DNA of 9,326 nt, taken from NCBI GenBank assembly GCA_038211015.1, contig JBBQVZ010000127.1:1-9326 (forward strand). Direction: 5' to 3'. The notes under the pieces are model-generated. The model worked only from the letters and a program-made list of their open reading frames with translations. It was not told the DNA's origin and did not search any database. Of the stretch, positions 1 through 5,665 are shown one piece after another. Positions within the stretch are counted from its first letter, which is position 1. The number at the start of each line of letters is the position of its first letter. The DNA comes from JBBQVZ01 sp038211015. GTDB taxonomy: Bacteria; Actinomycetota; UBA4738; HRBIN12. Position numbers and translations under genes: made by a program.

Positions 1-81
1 GTGGGGTACGGAGCCGTCGACGAGATCATCACGAGCCGGAAAAGGCCGGAGCTTGCGATGGCAGCCGCAGGAGGCTCGTAA
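1..81 (+). CDS. C-terminal end of a partial CDS, ClpP-like
   Basis: Reading from base 1 gives 26 residues and then TAA (79-81). The tail contains YGAVDEIITSRK, which resembles the C-terminus of ATP-dependent Clp protease proteolytic subunits (pattern A-x-x-YG-[IL]-[IV]-DEVI-x-x-R). ClpP is the serine peptidase barrel that degrades substrates fed by ClpX or ClpC. The catalytic Ser, His and Asp would lie upstream of this window and cannot be seen, so the assignment rests only on this short tail. A carboxyltransferase-type C-terminus, which also ends in a DE(V/I)I-like motif, is the main alternative. Confidence 0.45.
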   Translation: MGYGAVDEIITSRKRPELAMAAAGGS

Positions 82-84
82 CCG

Positions 85-207
85 AACCTCCCGTTGGTGC
101 GCCCGCGGAAGCCTCGAGCGGCTTCGCACGAAGAGCAGAACAAGCGAGGCGATCGCCACCCCGGTCTTCAGCTCGACGAATAAGTAGACCAGCCAGCTGA
201 GATGCCA
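85..207 (-). other. possible remnant of a membrane protein
   Basis: On the minus strand an open frame reads WHLSWLVYLFVELKTG and then AIASLVLLFVRSRSRLP. This is one hydrophobic membrane-spanning segment followed by an Arg-rich cytoplasmic-type tail. Third codon positions are almost all C or G, as in real genes of this window. I see no start codon with a ribosome site, and the frame runs on antisense into the end of the ClpP-like gene, so this is probably a gene fragment rather than a working gene. I do not recognise the family. Confidence 0.28.
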
Positions 208-268
208 GTGTGTCGGTCGAAGGTGAGCGCTCCGCTTGGGGTTACCTTGGCCGATGGGACCGCGACAT

Positions 269-297
269 GGCCTTCGGGCCTCTTGCCCCCGAGGGGC
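269..297. other. two adjacent hairpins upstream of the DUF1918 gene
   Basis: Bases 269-280 form GGCC-TTCG-GGCC, a short stem closed by a stable UUCG-type tetraloop. Bases 285-297 form GCCCC-CGA-GGGGC. They lie 56-84 bases before the GTG start of the repeat-tail DUF1918 gene. They could be a 5' leader structure or a terminator for something upstream. No T-run follows, so an intrinsic terminator is not well supported. The rest of 82-352 shows no intact gene. Confidence 0.4.
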
Positions 298-352
298 CTT
301 GAGGGATGTAATCATTGGGCGAGACAGCACTACGTCAGAGGGGAGATAAACC

Positions 353-868
353 GTGCCGACGCAGAAGGCCACGGGCAGGAAGACGACCGTGAAGAAGGCC
401 ACGGCCACGGCCAAGAAGGCCACGGCCAAGAAGGCCACGGCCAAGAAGGCCACGGCCAAGAAGGCCACGGCCAAGAAGGCCACGGCCAAGAAGGCCACGG
501 CGAAGAGGGCCACGGCGAAGAGGGCCACGGCGAAGAGGGCCACGGCGAAGAGGGCGACTCCTCATGACTCGACTTCAGTTGTGTCTCAGCCCGGAATGAC
601 ACGTGCGCGTCAGGCCGCAACGCCGCCGGGCCGCACCGCGATGTCGGTCGGTCGCGCATCCAGGCCGACCATGCCAGCCGAGCCAGGCGATTTCATCGTC
701 ATCGACTCACCTCAGGTCGGTTCCCTGCCTCGCGAGGGCGAAGTTCTAGAAGTCATCCAGGGCGAGGTGAGCGTTAGCTATCGGGTCCAGTGGGCAGACG
801 GACATCAGACCCTGATTGAACCGACAAGTGGCACCGCCCGATTCGTCCGGGCATCGGAGAGAGCCTGA
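353..868 (+). CDS. DUF1918 protein with histone H1-like Lys/Ala repeat tail
   Basis: The start is GTG at 353, preceded by GAGGGGAG (338-345) at good spacing; the product is 171 aa. Residues 1-19 are a basic lead-in. Residues 20-69 are ten pentapeptides, six AKKAT then four AKRAT. Residues 70-106 form a Pro/Arg/Thr-rich linker. Residues 107-165 (MPAEPGDFIVIDSPQVG, then GEVLEVI and YRVQWADGHQTLIEP) match DUF1918, a small beta-rich domain usually found alone in actinobacterial proteins of about 60-70 aa. The tail resembles the Lys/Ala-rich tails of histone H1 and of mycobacterial HupB, which bind DNA without sequence specificity. I infer a nucleoid- or nucleic-acid-binding protein; the role of DUF1918 is not known. 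An internal ATG at 671 would give the bare domain, but the ribosome site favours 353. No signal peptide or membrane segment is present, and no cotranscribed neighbour is evident. Confidence 0.85.
   Translation: MPTQKATGRKTTVKKATATAKKATAKKATAKKATAKKATAKKATAKKATAKRATAKRATAKRATAKRATPHDSTSVVSQPGMTRARQAATPPGRTAMSVGRASRPTMPAEPGDFIVIDSPQVGSLPREGEVLEVIQGEVSVSYRVQWADGHQTLIEPTSGTARFVRASERA
410..559 (+). repeat. 15-bp tandem repeat, ten copies, in frame
   Basis: Ten contiguous 15-base units. Units 1-6 (410-499) are identical: GCCAAGAAGGCCACG. Units 7-9 (500-544) are identical to one another and differ as GCGAAGAGGGCCACG; unit 10 (545-559) ends GCGACT. Each unit encodes one AKKAT or AKRAT pentapeptide, so copy gain or loss keeps the frame. 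Two internally uniform blocks suggest two separate expansions. Long Pro/Trp- or Gly/His-rich open frames in the other frames are by-products of this repeat. Confidence 0.95.
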
Positions 869-917
869 GAGGCACGCGACAGCGCCCCGACCTGAGCGGC
901 CCTCGACCGTGTAGGAA

Positions 918-1049
918 CCTGAAGGGGTCGGAAACTCGGATCCATCACGCCGCGACTCCGTGGTACTCGTTGATCAAGCCGCCGAGCACTCCGCGGCGTC
1001 GGATCCGACCCGTCGGGACCTGGATCGGTGCCTGAAAGGTCGGAAACTC
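918..1049. repeat. imperfect direct repeat pair flanking a transposase-like tail
   Basis: CCTGAAGGGGTCGGAAACTC (918-937) recurs as CCTGAAAGGTCGGAAACTC (1031-1049), 113 bases apart, with one base missing and one changed. Both lie in the same orientation. One copy sits just past the stop of a transposase-like remnant, the other inside its frame. The origin is unclear; a duplicated mobile-element end is possible. Confidence 0.6.
945..1049 (-). pseudogene. possible C-terminal remnant of an integrase-core transposase
   Basis: On the minus strand the frame ending in TGA (945-947) reads FQAPIQVPTGRIRRR and then GVLGGLINEYHGVAA. The ending (R-R-x-x-LGGLI-x-EY near the stop) looks like the C-terminus of actinobacterial integrase-core (rve) transposases, recalled from memory. 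No catalytic DDE residues remain in view and no start is recognisable, so at most the last 30-40 residues survive. The longer minus-strand frame across 805-1125 is a different frame and looks non-coding. The remainder of 869-1383 holds no intact gene. Confidence 0.35.
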
Positions 1050-1135
1050 CTGTCGCGCGCCAGGTGGTCGGTTGAGTAGCATGCGTCGGTGCTCTTCTCG
1101 ATCCTGTACATGATGAAGGGTGCACTTATTCAGAT

Positions 1136-1286
1136 CCGGCCGTTGACCTGGTGTCTTCCAGGCCGGCGGCCAACTCTGGGGTGGGGCGGATCCCCCAACG
1201 GGGGATGACGAGTCGCCCGACTCGGCCGGTTCCGTTTGAGGACTCGCGGGTCTAAGCCTGAGCGTCCTCCGCTCAACTTCGGAGGG
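1136..1286. other. cluster of hairpin-forming sequences, no gene
   Basis: Several inverted repeats lie close together. CCTGG-TGTCTT-CCAGG (1147-1162) has flanking CCGG/CCGG pairs (1136-1139 with 1163-1166). ATCCCCC-AAC-GGGGGAT is at 1190-1206. CGAGTC-GCCC-GACTCG is at 1209-1224. CCTCCG with CGGAGG around an 8-base loop is at 1266-1285. They lie between the transposase-like remnant and the FIST fragment. They match no riboswitch or RNA family I can name. They could be a structured RNA, terminators, or chance in GC-rich DNA. Confidence 0.35.
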
Positions 1287-1383
1287 CCAGCTGCCGTGTC
1301 GTGCGGTCAGGTAGATCTAAGCAGCTTCGACGGGCAGGCCGAGCCCTGGTTCTGAGCCAGGTCCGAATGCCCTGTTCACGAGC

Positions 1384-1688
1384 GTGAACCGAATAAATGC
1401 ACCCCACACCATCCAGTTCCACGTGCGGGACGCGGCCACCGCGGACGAGGATCTACGCACCCTCCTCGAACGCGAGGCCGAGCCGGCTGCCGGGGCGCTG
1501 CTGTTCACCTGCAACGGGAAGGGGTCACGCTGTTCTCGGTCCCGGATCACGACGCGTCGCTTGTTTCGGAGAAGCTCGGGAGTATTCCGCTGGCGGGATT
1601 CAACTGCGCGGGGGAGATCGGGCCGGTTGGCGGGAAGAACTTCCTGCACGGCTTCACCGCGTCGATAGCCCTGTTCATCGACGCCTGA
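1384..1688 (+). pseudogene. FIST-domain sensor protein, truncated and frameshifted
   Basis: The frame from GTG 1384 reads IQFHVRDAATADEDLR and then GALLFTCNGKGSR. It continues one frame over as LFSVPDHDASLVSEKLG, LAGFNCAGEIGPVGG and KNFLHGFTASIALF, ending at TGA 1686-1688. These are the typical closing motifs of the FIST C-terminal domain, a ligand-sensing domain of bacterial signal-transduction proteins that may bind small molecules such as amino acids. One base is missing near 1530 (CGC followed by TG where CTG is expected). Upstream of 1384 stops occur in frame at 1312 and 1318 and the FIST N-domain is absent, so only about 100 residues of a protein usually near 380-400 aa remain. It converges with the ATP-grasp gene. 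Confidence 0.85.
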
Positions 1689-1721
1689 TGCGAACCAGGT
1701 CTCATTTGGACCCCAGGGTGA

Positions 1722-2948
1722 TCACTCCTGTGCGCCGATCACGATCTCCAAGTGGCCATGCGCGGTGCGGAGCGCGTGCTCGACCCCCTCGGGACCGTCG
1801 GCCCGAGCGAAGAGGAAGCCGAGGTATCGGTCGCCTTCAGGCAAGGGCATCACGTGCCGCCCCGGCCCGATGGTGAGTTCGAGCCCCGCGATTCCCGGAA
1901 CGGCGCAGGCCCGGTCCTGGCCCCGCACCTCCTGGAGGATCCCGGCCCGAGGGATGGGTATCATCATCACCCCCGAGGCCGCCGACTCGCGCCGCAGGTC
2001 CTCGATGGGAAGTCCGAGTGCGTGGCGCAGGATCACCTCCTCCAGCGTGACACCTACCCCGAAGCGCAGTGAGCGTGAGCACAGGCCGCCGATGGAGCGC
2101 GCGGCCAGCTCGAGAACCCAGGCCCGCCCTCCATCGGTCCGAAGCTCGGCGTGGATCGGCCCCTCCACGAGCTCGAGCGCCGCGGCCGCGTCGGCCGTCA
2201 TTCTGATGATCGAGTCCAGCGTCTCCGGAGGTAGGCGGGATGGAGTGACGTAGATAGTTTCCTCGAAGTAGGGGCCCTGAAGCGGATCGGGCTTGTCGAA
2301 CACCGCGAGGGGCTCGAGGGTCCCACCCCGAAGCAGGCCCTCGACGGCGACTTCATCACCAGGGATGTACCGCTCGACGAGCAACGGGGCGTCCGGATCT
2401 TCGCCCGCGTCGGCCAGGATCGCCCGGACCCGTTTCGCGACAACGACCGCCGCCTCTCGATCGTCGGCCCGGATGACGCCCCGGCTGCCCGAGAGCGAGA
2501 TCGGTTTGACCACACAGGGAAGGCCCACCTCGGCGGCAAGCTCGACGACCTCCGCATCCGAGCCGGCCACCCGGAACTCTGGCTGGGGCACCCCGGCGTC
2601 CTTCAGGGCTCGGCGCATGGCGGCCTTGTCCCGGCTCCGTGCGGCCGCTTCGGGCGGGTTGTGGGCCAGTCCCAACCGCTGGCATGCCAGCGCGGCGACC
2701 AGCACGCCCTCGTCGTCGACGGCCACTACCGCGTCGAGCGGCTTTCGGGCCGCCAGTCGGGCGATCGTCTCCGCGGCCTCGTCGGGGTTCCTGCAGTTCA
2801 CCGTGAGGGCCCGATCGCCCATGACCCCGGCCAGTGCCTGCCTGCGCTCGGAGGCCACCACGACCTCGGCCCCGAGTGCTCGGGCCGCCTGGAGGAAGTC
2901 CCCGGCTCGGTAGGTGGAGGTGGGCAAGAGGAGGAGAAGACGAGCCAC
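1722..2948 (-). CDS. ATP-grasp ligase, L-amino acid ligase-like
   Basis: A 408-aa protein with a GTG start at 2948, preceded by AGGA with a 7-base spacer. Residues 1-100 form a Rossmann-like pre-ATP-grasp domain. Residues about 105-310 are the ATP-grasp fold: PCVVKPISLSGSRGV (144-158) carries the nucleotide-binding Lys and glycine-rich loop, LLVERYIPGDEVAVEG (189-204) the adenine-side strand, and HAELRTDGGRAWVLELAAR (266-284) the metal-binding acidic residues Glu268 and Glu280. Residues about 325-405 (MMIPIPRAGILQEV, GDRYLGFLFARADGPEGVEHAL) match the C-terminal domain of L-amino acid ligase-type proteins (LAL_C2). Such enzymes join a carboxylate to an amine through an acyl-phosphate, as in BacD dipeptide synthesis. 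The substrate cannot be told from the sequence. It is divergent from the NfuA-type gene 68 bases away. The frame is intact, unlike many neighbours. Confidence 0.88.
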   Translation of the reverse strand: MARLLLLLPTSTYRAGDFLQAARALGAEVVVASERRQALAGVMGDRALTVNCRNPDEAAETIARLAARKPLDAVVAVDDEGVLVAALACQRLGLAHNPPEAAARSRDKAAMRRALKDAGVPQPEFRVAGSDAEVVELAAEVGLPCVVKPISLSGSRGVIRADDREAAVVVAKRVRAILADAGEDPDAPLLVERYIPGDEVAVEGLLRGGTLEPLAVFDKPDPLQGPYFEETIYVTPSRLPPETLDSIIRMTADAAAALELVEGPIHAELRTDGGRAWVLELAARSIGGLCSRSLRFGVGVTLEEVILRHALGLPIEDLRRESAASGVMMIPIPRAGILQEVRGQDRACAVPGIAGLELTIGPGRHVMPLPEGDRYLGFLFARADGPEGVEHALRTAHGHLEIVIGAQE

Positions 2949-3016
2949 GAACGTATCCTAGCCACGAGCCACCCTCTCAACGGTGGACCGACTGCTCGCG
3001 CGGAGCGGGGTGGAGA
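2949..3016. promoter_or_regulatory. divergent intergenic region
   Basis: These 68 bases separate the GTG of the ATP-grasp gene (minus) from the ATG of the NfuA-type gene (plus), so both promoters must lie here or inside the coding sequences. On the minus strand AGGA (2956-2959) is the ribosome site; on the plus strand GGTGGA (about 3009-3014) is. I see no convincing -35/-10 pair or operator palindrome. Confidence 0.45.
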
Positions 3017-3721
3017 ATGACCGTCGAGGACCAAGCCTCCCTGGAGCCCATCCTCAAGATCTCCCCGACGGCACGCGAGAAGCTGCTCGAGGTCAAAGAA
3101 GAGGATCCGCAGCCCGAGCGCCTCGTGCTTCGGCTGGAGGTGACCGGCGTCGTGGACGGCGAGTACACCCACAACATGTATTTCCAGCTCCGGGAGGCCG
3201 TAACGCCCTCGGACACAGCGCTCGGTGACGACGACCTGGCGATCGCCATCCCACCGGACAGCGTTGAGAAGCTGCGCGGAGCGAGCCTCGACTGGGTGGT
3301 CGGATTCGACCAAGCGGGCTGGGCGATCACCAACCCCAACCGCCCGAGGCCGACCATCGGGAGTCCGCTTCCCATCATGCCGGTCGGCCCGAGCAGCCCT
3401 GCGGTGGGCAGCCGTCCGCCCGCGGATCTGCAGGCCGATCTCTCCGGCGACGTGGCCCAGCGGGTCATGATGGTCCTGGACCGCCAGATCAACCCGAGCA
3501 TCGCGGCCCACGGGGGCCACGCCGAGTTGGTGGCGGTAGAGGACAACACGGCCTACCTCCGACTGAGCGGAGGATGCCAGGGCTGCAGCATGGCAACGGT
3601 CACGCTTGGGGAGGGGATCGAGGTTGCCATCAAGGAGCTCGTCCCCGAGATTACGAGGGTGCTCGACGTCACCGACCACGCCAGCGGGACAAGTCCCTAC
3701 TTCGAGGCTGCCAAGAAGTAA
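3017..3721 (+). CDS. nfuA: NfuA/NifU-type iron-sulfur cluster carrier
   Basis: A 234-aa protein. ATG 3017 is chosen because GGTGGA precedes it and the domain begins at once; an open frame continues upstream only antisense to the neighbour. Residues about 13-105 (KISPTAREKLLEV, LRLEVTGVVDGEY, AGWAITNPNRP) form an IscA/HesB-like domain that contains no Cys, the degenerate A-type domain typical of NfuA. Residues 107-140 are a Pro-rich linker. Residues 145-225 form the NifU domain with SGGCQGCSMA, where Cys187 and Cys190 are the CxxC pair that bridges a [4Fe-4S] cluster between two subunits. NfuA-type proteins accept clusters from the assembly machinery and pass them to apo-enzymes. E. coli NfuA is about 190 aa; the longer linker here explains the difference. 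No Fe-S assembly gene (suf/isc) is adjacent. The 141 bases after the stop contain no gene. Confidence 0.88.
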   Translation: MTVEDQASLEPILKISPTAREKLLEVKEEDPQPERLVLRLEVTGVVDGEYTHNMYFQLREAVTPSDTALGDDDLAIAIPPDSVEKLRGASLDWVVGFDQAGWAITNPNRPRPTIGSPLPIMPVGPSSPAVGSRPPADLQADLSGDVAQRVMMVLDRQINPSIAAHGGHAELVAVEDNTAYLRLSGGCQGCSMATVTLGEGIEVAIKELVPEITRVLDVTDHASGTSPYFEAAKK

Positions 3722-3862
3722 CGGGCGGGGGCTTCATCCCGACTCCCGCTACGGATGGCTTCGCAGGTCCCAGTGCTCGGGAAGAATGGGCGCGGCGCCG
3801 AGTAGGCTCCCGTGGATCTGGAAGGCTGGGCGAAGGACTCACCACCACGAGGGAGGTGCGCC

Positions 3863-4655
3863 GTGAACGAGACCGTCGTGTTCATCCACGGAGCATGGGT
3901 CACGCCCGCGTGCTGGGACGGCTTCAAGACCCGGTTCGAGGAGCGCGGATACCGCTGCCTGACGCCGGCTTGGCCGTACGACGACCGCCCGGTCGACGAG
4001 CTCCGCCGCAACCCCGCCCCCGAGCTGGCCGGAGTGGGCGTCACCGAGATCGCCAATCACTACGCGAGCATCATCGGCGGGCCTCGACGAGTCGCCCGTG
4101 CTCCTCGGGCACTCGTTCGGGGGCCTGTTCGTGCAGATACTGCTCGAGCGGGGCCTAGGCGCGGCCGGTGTGGCGATCGACTCGGCACCACCGAAAGGCG
4201 TGCTTCCCGGGTTCAGCTCGATCAGGGCGAGTTTCCCCGTGGTGCGCTCCTGGCGCGGATGGAGGCGCGTGCTCACGATCTCGCCCGAGCACTTCGCATG
4301 GGGGTTCACGCACAACCTGCCCGAAGCCGAGCAACGGGAAGCCTACGAACGCTGCGTGATCCCCACGCCCGGACGCCCGTTCTTCTAGGCGGCGTTCGGC
4401 AAGGAGACGAAAGTGAACTTCGCCAACCCGAACAGGGCCCCGCTCCTGCTGATCGCCGGGGAGAAGGACCGCACGGTGGAGGCGCGGATGAACCGCACGA
4501 ACCACAAGACATATGCGAAGTCGCCTGCGACCACCGAGTTCCGGGAGTTCCCCGGCCGCTCGCACTGGATCATCGCCGAGCCTGGTTGGGAAGAGGTGGC
4601 CGACTTCGCTCTCGAATGGCTGGAGCGCCGGACGGCCGGGTCCGCCTCGCCCTGA
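3863..4655 (+). pseudogene. alpha/beta hydrolase, broken by frameshift and stop
   Basis: GTG 3863 follows GGAGG (3852-3856). The frame begins VNETVVFIHGAWVTP (oxyanion-hole HG motif) and runs to about 4080. One extra C near 4082 then moves the frame. The next part reads LDESPVLLGHSFGGLFVQIL with the nucleophile Ser codon at 4113-4115, up to TPGRPFF and a TAG at 4386-4388. After TAG the same frame continues with AAFGKETKVNFANPN, LLLIAGEKDRTV (the usual site of the catalytic Asp) and GRSHWIIAEPGWEE (catalytic His) to TGA 4653-4655. All three triad positions survive, so the parent was a roughly 260-aa serine hydrolase of unknown substrate. Both lesions must be bypassed to make it. Either the gene is recently dead or the sequence has errors. 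Confidence 0.88.
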
Positions 4656-4679
4656 TGCTCGAGCCTTAGGATGGCCTGG

Positions 4680-4758
4680 ATGGAAAACGGTTCGCGGGGG
4701 GCGCGCGTGGTTCGGGCTGACGGCGTTCGCGGTCCTGTTCGGCCTCATCGTCCAGTTG
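4680..4758 (+). pseudogene. head of a membrane protein, Pr6Pr-like
   Basis: After a one-base shift in the G6 run (about 4696-4701), the frame from ATG 4680 reads MENGSRG, then RAWFGLTAFAVLFGLIVQL, a single hydrophobic span. This resembles the first transmembrane helix of Pr6Pr-family membrane proteins in Actinobacteria. The similarity stops sharply at about 4758 and the following residues are polar and unlike the family. It looks like a gene cut after its first helix. The family assignment is tentative since only about 25 residues survive. Confidence 0.35.
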
Positions 4759-4764
4759 TCGTCG

Positions 4765-4862
4765 CGGGCACGGAGCATCACGACCTCAAAGACCAACAGC
4801 GCTGCCGCATACACGGTGAGGATCGCGTTCAGAGGGGCCGCAAGCACTAGCGCCGAGCGCAA
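4765..4862 (-). other. hydrophobic minus-strand segment, possible remnant
   Basis: On the minus strand this stretch reads SALVLAAPLNAILTVYAA and then ALLVFEVVMLRARDD, a plausible membrane helix pair directly beside the truncated plus-strand helix at 4708-4758. The frame is open from 4934 but then runs antisense through the dead hydrolase, so it is not a gene in its present form. The family is unknown. From 4863 to 5016 I see nothing recognisable. Confidence 0.22.
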
Positions 4863-5016
4863 CGGCGGCTGAAGAGAGCCTGAAATCGACCTACTAGGTG
4901 ACGGGGCTCGGTGAGAGAGTCGCTGGCCAGGCACGCCGGGCGATCAGGACCCATCCCTCGCGACCGCGGCTGGAGCCGGCATGTAGCCTTCCGGCGATTT
5001 CGCCGACCGCTTCACG

Positions 5017-5145
5017 ATGGGGTGGGCACGCACGTACACACGCCGACTCGCGCCCGAAATTCGAGCGGCGCGGCTCGCGGAGATCCAGTCGGACCTTTGG
5101 GAGCACCGTCAAGACGCGGAAGCGGCGAGCGCGGCGTCGTGTGGG
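5017..5145 (+). pseudogene. N-terminal fragment of a DLWEH-motif hypothetical protein
   Basis: ATG 5017 begins MGWARTYTRRLAPEIRAARL and AEIQSDLWEHRQDAEA. The pattern W-x-R-x-YTR-x-L-P-x-x-x-R-x-x-RxxEI-x-SDLWEH is the opening of a family of actinobacterial hypothetical proteins with a cytoplasmic helical head followed by membrane helices. After about residue 40 the frame becomes polar and lacks the expected membrane segments, and the minus strand at this point becomes CcdA. The start has no good ribosome site. I read it as a gene head cut by a rearrangement. Confidence 0.38.
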
Positions 5146-5154
5146 GGTCGAAAA

Positions 5155-5556
5155 CCAGATGGGCGGCTCGAACCCGTTCACCAGACGAAGAACCGGGGAC
5201 ATGATCCGCACCCACAGACCGGAGACGAGCAGCAGGCCGATCGACACCTTGATGACTCCCGATACCAGGGAGATCGTGTCGTGGTGGCGCTTCAAGATGT
5301 CGAGGGCACCCATCAGCCGACCGACACCCAGGCCGAGCAACAGGAACGGCACGCCGAGGCCCATCGAGTAGACGAAGAGCAGCACTGACCCCCGCGCCGC
5401 GTTCCCCTGGACGGCCGCGAGCGCCAACGTCCCTGCGAGCACCGGACCGACGCACGGGGTCCAGCCGGCGGCGAACGCCATCCCCAGAGGATAGGCGGTC
5501 GCGCGGCCAGGGCGCAGCTTGGCGAGTCGAGCGCGGCTCGGCTCGTCGGCACGCCG
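5155..5556 (-). pseudogene. ccdA: CcdA cytochrome c biogenesis protein, C-terminal half
   Basis: The minus-strand frame reads RADEPSRARLAKLRPGR and AYPLGMAFAAGWTPCVGPVL, then VYSMGLGVPFLLLGLGVG and SGVIKVSIGLLLVSGLWV, to NGFEPPI at 5158-5160. These are the central loop and helices 4-6 of CcdA, the membrane protein that passes electrons from thioredoxin to periplasmic cytochrome c maturation proteins. GWTPCVGP holds the second of its two redox Cys. The first half, with the other Cys, is missing: TGA at 5557-5559 lies directly upstream. At the other end the normal C-terminus runs past 5155 with no stop into unrelated sequence. Both ends are therefore lost, and no cytochrome c maturation partner (resB, resC, redoxin) is in view. 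An internal ATG at 5481 is only the largest remaining frame. Confidence 0.78.
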
Positions 5557-5665
5557 TCAAGTGCATCGCCTCTCGCCTGGGCCACCGCCCTGTGACATAA
5601 TGACGAGGACCACTGAGCGCCCTGAGCGCCGGTCTCCATAGCAGGGGAGCGGAGGGAGGAGCTCG

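Noticed and set aside
410..559. Regular repeats suggesting a CRISPR array.
   Set aside because: Units are 15 bases, contiguous and without spacers, and lie inside a coding frame.
202..659. Long open frames in other frames and on the minus strand across the tandem repeat (Gly/His/Glu- or Pro/Trp-rich).
   Set aside because: A 15-base repeat without stops opens all frames. Only the 353 frame has a ribosome site and a known domain.
805..1125. 106-aa minus-strand frame.
   Set aside because: Composition is Arg/Ser/Pro-rich with no motif. The transposase-like tail lies in another minus frame of the same bases.
2834..3016. Longer N-terminus for the NfuA-type protein (start at 2834).
   Set aside because: The extra residues are antisense to the ATP-grasp gene and unlike the family; ATG 3017 has its own ribosome site.
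4155..4934. 259-aa minus-strand frame.
   Set aside because: Most of it is antisense to the hydrolase remnant. Only its first part (4765-4862) has gene-like hydrophobicity and is noted separately.
5595..5600. CATAAT as a -10 box for the operon.
   Set aside because: No matching -35 box is found at 16-18 bases upstream, so a promoter cannot be claimed.
5600..5641. 13-codon ORF upstream of the HTH gene that could be a leader peptide.
   Set aside because: No ribosome site, no run of regulatory codons and no attenuator pair.
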